DNA from: Ciona savignyi
Lineage: Eukaryota; Chordata; Ascidiacea; Phlebobranchia; Cionidae
Assembly: GCA_000149265.1 (NCBI GenBank)
Contig: CH002684.1
Location: forward strand, 156,924 to 220,923
Direction of reading: 5' to 3'
Length of the DNA: 64,000 nt
This document shows positions 42,759 to 54,095 of this stretch, piece after piece (the stretch's first letter is position 1; each line of letters starts with the position of its first letter). The translations under genes and the position numbers were made by a program. The notes below the pieces were generated by a model. The model made no database searches. It was given only the letters and a program-made list of their open reading frames with translations, and was not told the origin of the DNA.

Positions 42759-42992
42759 CCCAAAAATGGAAAAACTCAATGGGCGTTATCACACAGGTAA
42801 TCGTCAGCCACCGTTGGGTTACGAAAGTTATTGCTGTGTGTTCAGTATGATTAACTACCCGCTATTCTACTGGGTTCAGGCTATGTCTATTAGGTGTCTT
42901 TCCCAGGGGGACACTTTCCATTGACCAGTCTCGATGCTACAACCTTTAGGCTGAGAGGCGACGTACTAACTCACCACGCTAATTAGTCGTAC
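42759..42992 (-). mobile_element. SINE-1 inside the lipoxygenase relic
   Basis: It has the aatggaaaaactcaatgggc, ctactgggttcaggctatgt and caacctttaggctgagaggc blocks of the reverse-complement family. Confidence 0.75.
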
Positions 42993-43614
42993 ATATTTTA
43001 CCCAATTTAATTCAGAACCTTACCACAAATGTATATTCTAATTTTACACACGCATAATATGGTGTAGCCATTTGGAGTAGCTCACTTCCAACCGACCGTC
43101 CATTTGGTCTACAAGCTCATGCGCCCCTACTTGCGGACATCATCCGCCATCAACACGGACGCTAGGGCGCAACTTATAACGCGAGACGGTTTTCCAACCA
43201 AAGCTATTGCAACCTGTAAGTAACAATACTTGGCGACATGTTACGCGGCTGATATATTACGTCATTGTACTTCAACAGCTGCTACGTCGCTCTCCCCCCA
43301 AAAAAGTTTATATCTCCAAGTTTCAAGATTGGATCATTTCCAAAAGTGCTCTAATTTTCAATTTTCAATTTCAATTTATTTAATTTTTATGCTGACATCA
43401 CATTTTTACAAACGACAACAATATATACAATCATGAATAGTAATAGACAGCAAAGGATGCAGCGAAAGACCAAAAAGTCACAGAGTTAGCTGCACCCTTT
43501 GTGTTTAGTTAGATAAATAAACAAATAAAAATAAATAAGGAAATACAATGCTGCACGGGCAACCAGAAACAAGGTATGTAGCAATTTTGTAAACAATGAC
43601 AATTCTGACTTTTT

Positions 43615-43735
43615 GTACGGTCATATGGCCGAACGGTAATCGCGACCGATACATACACCAACTCCTATACATAAACGGGGTCCGAGTGACGAACCCATTA
43701 TGGGTTCGCAACTGGGCTTAGTAAAAAAATATGAC
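43615..43735 (+). mobile_element. SINE-2 copy
   Basis: The head cggtcatatggccgaacggt, gcgaccgatacatacacca, B-box-like gggttcgcaactgggc, and an A-rich end. Confidence 0.75.
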
Positions 43736-43977
43736 TTAAAAATGTGATGTCACAGGAGCGGATGACTCGGCAGTTCTGCATAACTATCACTACAGAGATG
43801 ACGTGTTGGCGCTTTGGAAGATAATGGAGGATTATGTCAGCCATCTTCTTCAATCGTATTACACAAGTGACGATTTATCCTCTTGATCAGTGCAGTATTA
43901 AAGTCAATGTGACCAAGTTAGGTCATTTTATTCACAAAAGTTGTAGGGGTTCAGTTGTAAGGGGTTCAGTTGTCATG

Positions 43978-45840
43978 GAACCGTTTAACCACCACTATTT
44001 GTAAAACACATGATGTATGCTATATATTTATGCTACAGGTTCCCTTGTAACCACAATTTGTATCTTATACACCAAGTATGTAGTTTGTTTCTGCAAGCAT
44101 AAACGCATAGGTCCCATAGTTATTAAACCAAACTAAAACAGCCCGATTTGGTTTGTCATGGCTTTGGGGAATCCTGTCAGAATCACGATTTCAAACAAAA
44201 TCTTATTTTTTAGGGTATTTCCCTAAATATTTTTTATTTCTTCTAAGTGTTAAATTAGTGGTTAATGCAATAACATTTCACCAAATCTGATTAAAATTGG
44301 ACCAGTCCTCTAAGCGCTATGCCCAAAAAAAGCCATTTTAAAGAAAAATTACCGTTTTGGTTTTTAGCGTCCCAGGGGAATACCCATGGATTTATCACCC
44401 TAAATTTTGGATTTTGCATTTCTTAACCATATTGTCTAACAAATCACAATTTTTATTGCGATTCCATTACTTCTTTTGGTAGATGTCGAGGCGACATGGC
44501 ATGCCTGTCACAATTATGATTTGAGGACAAAATCTTATTTTTAGGGTATTTCCCTAAATATTTTTGTTAAATCAGAGGCTAATGCACTTTAGGCTATTTC
44601 CCTAAATAAGTGTTAAATAAATCAGAGGCTAATGCACTTTTAGGGTATTTCCCTAGATAAGTGTTAAATCAGAGACTAATGCACTTACATTCCATCAAAT
44701 CTGATTAAATTTGGAGCAGCCGTTTTAGCGCTACACCTAAAAAAGCTATTTTTTAGAAAAATTACCGTTTTGGTATTTAACGTCCCAGGGGAATTTTTCC
44801 TGGATTTATCTCCAAAAATTTTGATTTCTGCATATCTAGAACATGTTGTCTAACAAAAGACATTTTTTATTGTGATTCCATTATTCCTTTTGGTAGATGT
44901 CGGGGCGACATGGCATGCCTGTCACAATTATGATTTGAGAACATAATCTTATTTTTTAGGTTTTTTTTTCCTAGGTAATTTTTTCATTTCCTCCAATTGT
45001 TAAATCAGTGGTTAGTGCACTTACATTCCACCAAATCTGATTAAAATTGGACCAGTCGTTCAAGCGCTATGCCCCAAAAGCCATTTTTTAAAGAAAAATT
45101 ACCGTTTTGGTTTTTAGCGTCCCAGGGGAATTCCCCTACATTTATCACCTAAAATGTTGGACCCATAACAATATGTGTCCCATTTTTTTTAAATGGGACC
45201 TATAAGTAAATTAGTTTGAGCTCTGCTAAGATTAATCTAAACCGTTTTTTACTCTTATGATTAGTGCAACACATTTTGAAAAAGAGACCGAAAGTTAAAA
45301 GCTGCTACACCAAACTTTCATATTGTTTCCTGAAAACCTGTGGATGTTAATGACGTGTTTCTTTGCGCTACATCTACGTCACACAAAGCTCAGGTTAATC
45401 CCCATTATGTATAACGGTCGATAGAACACATGACCTCGTGCTACCCGTCGAGTTGACGGGCTATTGCAAAGTGGCACAATCTTTTAAAATATAAATTGGT
45501 GTTCGACTTGGTTATTAACTCGCGTTTAGTGTCTATAGGCAAGGAACGTAACTAGTGAGGTAAAAATATACATATCTTACTGAAAACACAAAATAAGTGT
45601 GGTTTATTAACTCCGGGATCCATCCGTTTCTGCTTCTAGAAATAACCTCTTTTCTTATGGTTGATACTCTCTTTTTTAATTTGTGACTTAAAATTACGGT
45701 CTTTATAATGCCACATACTTCAAATAAAAGGCAAAGTAAGGGGGGACTTATTTTTAAAAAAACAAACATATATCGTCAATATGAGTTGTAGAAGTAGTGG
45801 TGGTTATTACGCAATTAACATTCTCTACTTTAAGATTATT
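43978..45840. mobile_element. Family R element with ~340-bp internal tandem units
   Basis: The left end aaccaccactatttgtaaaa, the segment tatgtagtttgtttctgcaa, then three tandem units (44130-45170; landmark cctgtcacaattatgattt near 44165, 44505 and 44915, the middle unit enlarged by short internal repeats). A reverse-complement right end lies near 45600-45640 and 45795-45835. Not recognised beyond its own copies in this window. Confidence 0.55.
45205..45435. repeat. ~225-bp direct repeat, downstream side of lectin gene B
   Basis: It starts gctctgctaagatta and ends ccattatgtataacggtcga. It recurs in the same orientation at 47195-47415. Confidence 0.85.
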
Positions 45841-45872
45841 TTTTGTGATAAATAGACCGAATTACGTGAGAA

Positions 45873-45878
45873 TTTATT
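45873..45878 (-). terminator. Poly(A) signal of lectin gene B
   Basis: tttatt on the plus strand (aataaa on the minus strand), about 106 bp past the stop codon at 45984. Confidence 0.5.
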
Positions 45879-45983
45879 AAATAAACGCTTTATGTCGTTA
45901 AAATGAGCAGAGATATAAAAAACAAGGCAAACTATTACTGAAACGTGGATTATTGTACCCTCGGTTGGATGGGTGGCAATGGC

Positions 45984-47095
45984 TTAGTACGATTTTGCAC
46001 AAAGGTTGCGTGATGATGTTCTAACATCGGGCGGGCGGTTCCACATTCCGATATTTAATTTGGATGTATCGGCTCTGACTTGTATGAGCAACCCGCTGCG
46101 AGTTGCATGGTATATCGGATAATAAGGGTGCCAAGCTCCGTTAAAAGCTGGATCTCCATTGCTTGTCGACATTTCATATGTCTGAAAAATACAAATATTT
46201 ACTGTGTATGAAAAGCTTTGCAAGGTTGTATGTTTCGCAACAAGACTATTGAATTAATTGCGCGAAATAGCGCTGCAAAAGCTCGAACGAAATGTATATG
46301 TCTATTGTTAAACGCAACATAACCTATTGTGCAATATATATATTGTCCTCACAAACCGTGGCATTGTAGTTTATCGCTAGCCAAATTCGGGCCCATGGTC
46401 TACTAAAAGAGGCAATCGTGGTCCTGACGTAATTGTAAACTGCGTCATACATTTCCTTGTCTACAATATCGACCAGCGCGGCACCAAGTAGTTTGCAAGA
46501 TTTCTTTGCTTCATAGCGATTCTGGTAGATCCACTTGCTTGGCTCAGGCATCCAAATAAAGAACTTGTTTTGCACAATTCCGTCATCTGTCAATGTAATA
46601 GGCTTTAAAATAAATGTCCCGTTATTAAAATGTGATTGTTGATTCACTTATTAAATATTTTTGATATCCATTTTTCTGAACCGCGGTTTGTATAACTAGT
46701 TAGTAAACGCAACCAACCTTCGAAATACAATGTCCACTTTACAACGATAGCGGCGTTCCAGCCTGTGTACTGGTCAGTTCTTTCCATTTCAATCCAGAAT
46801 CCGGAGGAAGTAATTTCTGTCACTGTCACCTTGAATTTGTCCGGCACAGATGCGTGGTAGGTGGTAACTGTTGCTTTGACCGAAATGGGTGCAACATTTA
46901 AGCACATGATGTAGCCAACGAATTCCCTTTTTGTCTTCCATGTTGAATACGATTGCATGACATTTTGACCTCGTTGAGATGCAGACACAACTGTATAATG
47001 TTGGAATTAAATACTAATAAACATTTGCAATAAACCTTACCTGACAAAGCAATGCTTAAACCACAGGCAACGACCATTAAACCGAATAATTTCAT
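45984..47095 (-). CDS. Secreted two-domain lectin (H-type-lectin-like + C-type lectin domain), copy B
   Basis: Exons 47041-47095, 46718-46990, 46357-46586 and 45984-46181; GT/AG borders and phases agree (756 bp, 251 aa). Exon 1 is a signal peptide (MKLFGLMVVACGLSIALS). Exon 2 encodes a ~90-residue beta-rich domain with KFKVTVTEITSSGFWIEMER and WNAAIVVKWTLYF. The VT..GF....RTD..TGW....V.W pattern resembles H-type lectins, but the assignment is tentative. Exons 3 and 4 form a diverged C-type lectin domain: WIYQNRYEAKKSC, LGAALVDI, WLAINYN, then FNGAWHPYYP and LCAKS. Calcium-site motifs are absent. The exon 1-3 borders match copy A at 23673-25583, but the last intron is placed about 30 codons further along. 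The frame is intact here, so this is the likely functional paralogue. Confidence 0.82.
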
Positions 47096-47194
47096 GGAAA
47101 TGTCGTAAATACCCTAGCAAATATTACACCTGGCCTGCTATAAACAATGGGTGGTGGAATATTTATAATACTGTTTCCATAAATAAAATTAAAT

Positions 47195-47415
47195 TTGATT
47201 AAGCTCTGCTAAGATAAGTCTAAACAATTTTTTTCTTTTATGGTTAGTGCAACACATTTTGCAAAAGAGACCGATTTAAAAGCTGCTACACAAAACTTTC
47301 ATAATGTTTTCTGAAAATCTGTGGATGTTGATGACGTGTTTCTCTCCGATTTATCTACGTCACACAAAGCTTAGGGTTATTCCCATTATGTATAACGGTC
47401 GATAGAACACATAAT
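47195..47415. repeat. ~225-bp direct repeat, upstream side of lectin gene B
   Basis: Partner of 45205-45435 in the same orientation, with several substitutions; ends ccattatgtataacggtcga. Confidence 0.85.
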
Positions 47416-47892
47416 TGTAGTGACATTCGCGGCTTATGTAATATGTTTGCACATTATATTAAGTTATTTTAAATTGTTAAAGTGGGAGATTAATGTGCGC
47501 ACGGCTGTCCCCTTTTTACTCCTGCCAAATTATTTCCTGTGCGTGTCAACGGGCTATAATCCCCGAGCCATACATGGCAAGCTGACGCTTTATGTATAAA
47601 CGCATTGTATTATTTATTATCAGAAACGCGTTCTGAAATGCAGACCTAAGCACTGCCTGCTTGAAGACGATATCTTCAAGAGTGTATAACGAACCAATTT
47701 AACTGTACGAATGCATTATATTGTATCAGCTTGCAATATACCAATAAAATAATTTTTGTATGGATTCGGATTGCCAGCTAGTTTAGTCATGTCTGAGGTA
47801 TGTTAGTTGGGGAACCTCATGCCAGATTTAGTGCAAGCACCAGGCCCAAATACCAGCCTGAACATACGCAAATTAAGGAAGATCCCCACATA
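47416..47892. other. Stretch without a recognised gene
   Basis: No coding exon, SINE or terminal repeat recognised on either strand. Confidence 0.4.
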
Positions 47893-48012
47893 ATCACGTG
47901 GTAATTGTCAGGTTGCCGGGGCTATTGCAATGTATCACAAATCCTTTTCAAAACTTTTACCCTTCGGCGGAAAGGCACCGCACTAAGCCAACAAGCTATT
48001 TCGGTCGACTTA
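47893..48012 (-). mobile_element. Degenerate SINE-1 fragment
   Basis: It contains ccggggctattgcaatgt and cccttcggcggaaaggc in family order; the middle is deleted. Confidence 0.5.
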
Positions 48013-48424
48013 ATTATACTAATAAATTAATCAGTTTGCGGCCATTTAATCTCCGCGTAAAAAAACACACAATACTTTTAGTTTCAGTTGTAAAGTTTTA
48101 GTCCGTTTATAGTGTTTCGTTTGATCAGTATAAAAGAAGTATTAAGCGGTTATGATAACCCAGCTGTTTTATACACTTAAAATACTATTTTATGATTGTT
48201 TCTACAATTTGTATTTTTATGGAAAAGGTCAAGATGGATTAAAACTTAAATAAAATACTTGTACAGCCCAAACTAATATAAATCGAAATAGGATTTCGAA
48301 ATGAACAAAATAGATATAAATCCTCATACCTCTCTTTAACCGAAATTTGGTAAATGTTAGTGCAGTATAGCAGCCGATGTACCAATAAGAAAAAAATACC
48401 TAATAAAAATACCCTAAACATGAC

Positions 48425-48580
48425 AATAACATATATTGTGTAATGAACATGAATAAAAAGATCGGATTGTTACCTCAGGGACCCATGCGTTTATGCTCGC
48501 AGAAACAAACTACATAGGCCTACTCGGTTTATAAAATACAAATTGTGGTTAGGGACCCTGCTTGCATGAATATATAGAAT
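48425..48580 (-). repeat. Family R end segment
   Basis: It reads catatattgtgtaatgaaca, ggattgttacctcagggacc, then tagggaccctgcttgcatga; this is the reverse complement of 25920-26060. Confidence 0.75.
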
Positions 48581-48919
48581 CCAAAACGCCTCCTTGTGCG
48601 GTTTCGTGACAAAGGCGGAGTCAACTGAAACACCTGGAATCATTTTTATTTGCGTCCATACCATCCATCATTTAAGTCACATACCATCCCGCGATTGTTC
48701 CGATATGAAAACTTGTAACACCTGATTTAACCTTAAAGGACTTCACACTACTACTGTGGTTGGGTTAAAGAATGGATAATCCACATTAACTATGGGTTCA
48801 CTGCAAACGAAAGGTCAAAAACGCGCTTTCTTAATAAACAGCCTGCAAAATTAACTCTCAGTTAAACAACGCTATTTGAACTATTGTGAGGTGCAAAGCC
48901 CTTGTTGTGACATATTAGA

Positions 48920-49195
48920 CTATTCATGTTTATCCCCGTCCATCGAAAAACTCATGGGTCGTTAACACACGGACAATCACATCGCGCCCACCGACGGAGC
49001 TCCGGAACTATTTTAGCGAGTTGTGTAAGATATTAACGTTTCTTTAATTGGTAGAACTTTTTAATAACTTACTGAATTAGGCAATGTTCGCTAAGTTTCT
49101 TGACCAAGGACATCCGACCAGCCAGCGACCAGTTACGAATCTGTAACCCTGCACCTGAAAGGCGGTGCATTAACCCACTGACCTATCCCGTTGGA
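48920..49195 (-). mobile_element. SINE-1 copy, diverged
   Basis: The reverse-complement family runs from tattcatgtttatccccgtc to the tRNA-like head near 49195 (gcacctgaaaggcggtgcat). Confidence 0.75.
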
Positions 49196-49572
49196 TATTA
49201 ATACTTAATCCACGAAAACTGGCCCAGGCATATTTGTCGCTGTAATATTATAACACTTGCAGTACTTTTTTATATTTAATGTCGGTTTGATTGATTAAGA
49301 AAAACAAATTACCTTAAAAACGTAATTTAAAACACCTTTAATTACTCAAGGTGTGAGGCCCCTTTAATGGTGTGACTTACTTACACTAAGTCCTTAAACA
49401 TGCAGGGTGAAAAGAATACAGCGCATCGTTTTAATAAACAGTATAAACGCGCTTAACTTGTACACACCAAATCAGAGATACTTTTATCGACGATGGGTGT
49501 TTTTTGGCTGTACGTTGTGCGGTTTTCTGTTACAATTTTGGACCTAAATACACTTAATAATTATTAATAAAT

Positions 49573-49868
49573 AGTCCGGCCGGTTAGTCTGGCGGTGCGT
49601 CGCCTTTCAATCGAAAGGTTGTAGTTGCGAAACTGGTTGCTAGCTTTTCGGCTGTGTTCTTTAGCAAGTCACTTTACGGACATTTCCTGAGCCCACAGGA
49701 TTAATGGGTTCCACCAACTTGAAGGAACGTGTCTATCATATACAACACACTGCAATAGTTCCGGTAACCCGACGGTGGACGCAAGGTGATCTGACGATTG
49801 CCCGTGTGTCAACCACCTTGGTTTTTCCATTCACGGTAAAAACATGAAAATATTCTATCCAATCCTAA
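49573..49868 (+). mobile_element. SINE-1 copy
   Basis: Head ggttagtctggcggtgcgtc and cctttcaatcgaaaggttg, body, and a short tatccaatcc tail. Confidence 0.85.
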
Positions 49869-49869
49869 C

Positions 49870-50535
49870 CCACACTACTGTGCCAAAAGACAATGCTAGG
49901 TGTGCATTAGGAAAATAATATTTTTAAACACAGTTTTTACAAAAGAAAAAGGGTTTTAATTTGGGCAATTTCAAATATTCCGGCTCAGACACTTCTCTAA
50001 TACAATAGAAAATATATACAGTGTGTTTAACATTATTATCATTTTTGACTGCAATGCGCCGTCAAATTTAGTTAGTTTCTAATAAAAAAGGTTGCGGACC
50101 ACTGACCTAGAAAACTGTGGTCCCGTCCTAGCTCCATAATGACGTTATACGGTGGATGGATGCCTACACCGCTGAAAAGTAAATAACTTAATGATGCTTT
50201 GCAGCTTGACACCTAGTAGCCGCAAAATTTGATTTTAGCTTGAAAGTAAAATTTTTACTTTAGAAAACGGTTGTTTGCTCTCAATATTTAAAACGGTTAG
50301 TGACAAGCCAATTACTGCTTCGAAACTTAATCCTAAAAGAAGAAAATTAAAAGATAAAATTACTTTGGCTACCGAAAATTAAAATTTCTTTGGCCACCAT
50401 TTGTATAACTTACAGTTTCGTTAAATTTGTTATACTATATTCTCGGCAGCAAAAGGTTTCTAAAATGTTAGCTGTTTTCAATGAGTGAACAAGCCACGTC
50501 CGAGACAGATTTCCCTGCCTTACAAATACTTATGA
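49870..50535. other. Stretch without a recognised gene
   Basis: AT-rich, no supported exon. A block aagtaaaatttttacttt near 50243 recurs near 51440. Confidence 0.4.
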
Positions 50536-50544
50536 TTGTGGAAA

Positions 50545-50640
50545 TCGTATTTTATGGTTGGTCGGGTTGGTATTTTATGGTTGGTCGGGTTGGTATTTTA
50601 TGGTTGGTCGGGTTTGTATTTTATGATTTGTCGGTTTCGT
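50545..50640. repeat. ~24-bp tandem repeat
   Basis: Unit tattttatggttggtcgggt, about three clean units followed by degenerate ones. It yields a short Trp/Gly/Tyr-rich reading on the plus strand that I do not take as a gene. Confidence 0.85.
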
Positions 50641-50788
50641 ATATTATGGTGGGATTGTGATTTTATAGTTGGTTTTGTGTTTATATTAAGATTGTACGGG
50701 TTGGTATATTGTGGTAAGTGGTTCGTACGGGCGGTGTTTGCATATACAGTCAAAACTTAATTTTTTATTCGATTTTTAAACCCATATA

Positions 50789-51314
50789 CAGTGGAACCCC
50801 GCTTGACGACCACCTTGATAACACGACCACCTCACCATCAGGACCACTTTATTGCGGTCCCAAATAATTTACTATGGCAATGCATTGCATTCTGTTTCAA
50901 TAACGCGACCACCCCGGTTTCCAGACCAGGACCGCCATTTTTTGGTCCAAAATTTAAATTTAACTCCGCTAAAGCGACCACACGTGCTCAATAATGTGCT
51001 TTTGTCATCAAAATAATAAGTTTAACTTTCGTTTGTGATCAAAACAATAGGTTTACATGAGCGCGTACGCACACACAAAGAAAATTGTGGCTAACAGAAC
51101 TGAAATTTATAAGATAAATTTCAGAACTAACAGTTGTTTAAAATCTTTTTGCAAAAAATAATGGCATTTAGTTAGTAAATTACTAAAAAGGCAAACGTTT
51201 TGACTGCATATGACGACAACTTGCTTTAAAGCAAAATTCACTAACTCGACCACCCCGCTAACGCGACCGCTTGATGACGGTCCCATAGGTGGTCAGGTAA
51301 GCGGGGTTCCACTG
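50789..51314. mobile_element. Nonautonomous pogo/Tigger-like element, 526 bp
   Basis: Terminal inverted repeats cagtggaaccccgctt...gaccacc and ggtggtc...aagcggggttccactg, flanked on both sides by ta (50787-50788, 51315-51316). Inner gcgaccacc repeats are present. No transposase frame. Confidence 0.85.
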
Positions 51315-51316
51315 TA

Positions 51317-52446
51317 ATTTAAGCTCCACTGGAATATCAAACAAACCATTAACAGCTGGCATAATACTTGTTGCGGGTATCAAAACAGTGTGCTGTTTAC
51401 TTTGGGGACATTACGCAAAATCCATTTGATTTTAGTTTGCAAGTAAAATTTTTACTTTGGGGAACGTTTTTTTTTACTTTGGGGACATTACAAAACCTGT
51501 GAGACCGAAGTAACTTGCTCAGCACCTTGTCAAACAATTTGCCATATATCATTCTTTCATTGTATTGTTGAAGCACAAAACGACTAGAAGTGGTTTGAGA
51601 CCCATTGTTACTTTGACTATAAATCAATCAACAATGTTTACAATTTATCGTGACAAAGTTTAAGTTTCCCAGTCGTGTTTGTATATTATCCTAAAATCAG
51701 GACGTGCTATAGCGACTGTGTTTTTCCGTTTCGACGTGTTTCACGACTGATTTGACGTTTTTACCGTGCACACATGTGCATTATACCCCAACCATTAAAT
51801 TTACATCATTAAATAAATAAACCGATGTGCTTCAATAAGCGTCTCGCCCAGTTTTTTTTAAAGCGTCAGTTCGCAATAATGCAGCGTTTTAGCCTTGAAT
51901 ATTCGCTTTTTCGCTTAACTGTAACGGCTCCGACATACAAACGGGCCACATGCTTGACTTTAAAACTAACAAATAGGCCTACCATGTGTCAAGGTCTCAC
52001 CTTTTGTTGCCGCCTTCTGCAGAAAATTGGAAATACTTTAATCCCGTTTTACCCAAAGGTTGCGATCGAATAAATCTGTTTATATTGCTATATTTATTAT
52101 ATTACGCAATTTTAACCTTTATTGCTTTGGTTCCCAAACTTTATTTGCAGTGGTTTACAGCGTTGTTATTCGATTCCAAACCATGTCCATTACACTACTG
52201 TATCGAAAGCTGTTAAAATCATTACTGAAGTCCGATGGTGGTATAAATTAAAGGTAAAATAAATGTGCATGTGTTTTTTTCGTATATAAATTTAAATATT
52301 TATTTATTCGGTGGTAAGCTTAAAATGTTTTACTTTACTGTAACAAGTGTAAAACCAATAAAGCATTGTTTAATACCCTTATTTTCTTGCGTCATTACTC
52401 CTTTGAGAAATAGAACGGATTAAATCAACTTATCTGTCGGGCTGGG
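51317..52446. other. Stretch without a recognised gene
   Basis: Overlapping 60-82-codon frames at 51825-52250 coincide with a segment (aaccgatgtgcttcaataag) that recurs near 56456, so they look like repeat sequence rather than exons. Confidence 0.4.
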
Positions 52447-52612
52447 CTAACTAAAGAGAGGGAAAGGGTAAGTTGGGAAACTAAACACTAAAATAAAGAT
52501 TAGGATTAGAGTTACTTTTGAAGTTGGTTTTGGATTTAGGGTCAGTTCTGAAATTGAGATGAGTGTTTACAGCAGGGATAGAATTAGCTTTTTTTGTGTT
52601 TTTTTACCGAGC
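52447..52612. mobile_element. Partial copy of the ~210-bp MITE family
   Basis: Start aactaaagagagggaaaggg, then the ttagagtta...gttggtttt and gttgagatgagtgttt...aggg blocks; right end missing. Confidence 0.6.
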
Positions 52613-52926
52613 CAAGCTTTGAAGAAAACGAAAAAAAACTTTTTTAGTACACCAAATTTCATGTTAAGTCGGTTCTGTACAAATAGAATGAATAACAAAA
52701 CTCTAATTAAATTACGTTTTGAATTTGTGGTATTGTATGGCGTGTGGTCTAACAAATATTTAAACTTATAGCATGAAGCATAGCAGCAAGTACGGAAGAC
52801 CAACTGAAGTTTAATTTTCTGGCGGTTGAACAGTGGCATTCAAACCACCTGAACCGTTGTATGATTGATGATCCTAGCAAAATTAAAATCGGTAAAGTAA
52901 AACTAACATCATACGCATCGGGGAAA

Positions 52927-53137
52927 ACTAAAAGGAGGGAAAGCGGGAAGCCGGAAAGGAGGGAAACTGTACTCTAAAATGAATTTTAAGGCATTGGGGT
53001 TAGTTTTAAACATTATGTTAGAGGTAGGGTTAGTCTGGGGATAAGATTAGTGTTTAGGAAAGGGTTAAAATTAATTTACATAGGATTGGTAAGCAGTTTC
53101 CCTCCTTCCCTCCCTTATCGCTTTCCCTCCTTTTAGT
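52927..53137. mobile_element. Complete ~211-bp MITE
   Basis: Perfect 18-bp terminal inverted repeats actaaaaggagggaaagc and gctttccctccttttagt. The similarity continues imperfectly about 10 bp further out on each side. Related copies are at 13656, 52447 and 61224. Confidence 0.82.
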
Positions 53138-53365
53138 ATTGTCCGACGTAGCGTAGGGATTTGCCTTTTTTGCGAATCGGTTTCATCTTCTGTTTAAAAC
53201 GAACCAATTGCTGTTGTTGATTTAGTGCAAATTTGTTCTTTATAGTTACGAGTATGTAATAAAACTAGCACAGGCTAATTTTTAATATTTAAGAATTAGA
53301 CCATGGAAAGTGTTGTTTGAATAAAAATGCTTAGCTATTTGTTTCAAATAATATACCAAGCATAT

Positions 53366-53664
53366 TAGGATAGGATATGACATTCATGTTTATCCCCGTA
53401 ATTGGGAAAACCAAGGGGGTTAAGACACGGGCAATCGTCAAATCGCCTCGCGCCCACCGTCGGGTTACCGGAGGTATTGCAGTGTGTTGTATATGATAGA
53501 CAGGTTCCTTCAATTTGGTAGAACCCACTAATTCGCTGGTTTGAAGCAATGTCCAATAAGTACCTTGCCCAAGGACACAACCGACTAGCTAGCGACCACT
53601 TTCGCACCTACAATCTTTCGATTGAAAGGCGACGCACTAAACCGCCAGGCTAACCGGTCGGACA
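53366..53664 (-). mobile_element. Near-complete SINE-1
   Basis: Reverse-complement tail taggataggat, full body, and head ending cgccaggctaaccggtcgga. Confidence 0.9.
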
Positions 53665-53957
53665 ATGGATTACTGGAATTAATTTTGGCATACTTGAAAT
53701 TTTCCGAAGAAAAAAAACATCTAATTATTTTGACCTATCATGACTTGCTGTGGCTTATCACGTCTCTCCATATTATTTATTTTAATAGACAGAGTCCTAA
53801 AAAAGCAGATGAGGGTTGAGTTAGTTTTATCCCTGTCAACTAAGATAAAATTGTGTTTGACTGATGGCGCCAACTATATGTAGATGCTTGCTTGACCATT
53901 TGTTTTAAATCTATGTAGTATTTTATGCTTAACTTCTAGTTATCCTTCCACTAATCC

Positions 53958-54095
53958 AGTTGCTAGGTGGGTTAGTGCTTCTCCTTTCAGCTGAAGGGAT
54001 GCGGGTTTGAAACTGATCACGAGCTAGTCGGTTGTGTTCTTATATAGGCATTGCCCGAACCCAGTTGTTTAATGGGTTCTACTGCATTGACGCAA
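53958..54095 (+). mobile_element. SINE-1, 3'-shortened
   Basis: Head gctaggtgggttagtgcttc and cctttcagctgaagggatgc, continuing to taatgggttctactgcattg and then breaking off. Confidence 0.75.

Larger units (their letters stand above)
42265..43886 (+). pseudogene. Lipoxygenase relic (partial catalytic domain)
   Basis: Segments matching animal lipoxygenases in the right order. 42265-42418: W..DE..GRQVLTGISPL..KR, then LEERSLEQVME, with acceptor tttag and donor gtata. 42482-42640: VGGLYISDYSEI and NFVPIAIQLVPG, then an in-frame stop. About 42650-42720 is degenerate, reading THQRGLTPYVHVSEFGVAL, where the HQxxxH iron-binding helix should be; the second His is lost. 43081-43215: TVHLVYKLMRP, INTDARAQLITRDGF, TKAIAT, with donor gtaag. 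43756-43886: YHYRDDVLALWKIMEDYV, SYYTSDD, then a stop. The PLAT domain, the rest of the catalytic core, and the exon between DKAxATG and YRDD are absent. A SINE-1 lies at 42759-42992. The gene is dead by loss of iron ligands and by stops; it is a host gene remnant. Confidence 0.85.

Noticed and set aside
51825-52250. Overlapping 60-82-residue plus-strand ORFs
   Set aside because: The segment is shared with a repeat near 56456 and shows no splice or family support.
53331-53607. 72- and 80-residue minus-strand ORFs (similar ones at 24365 and 9926)
   Set aside because: They are readings through SINE-1 copies.
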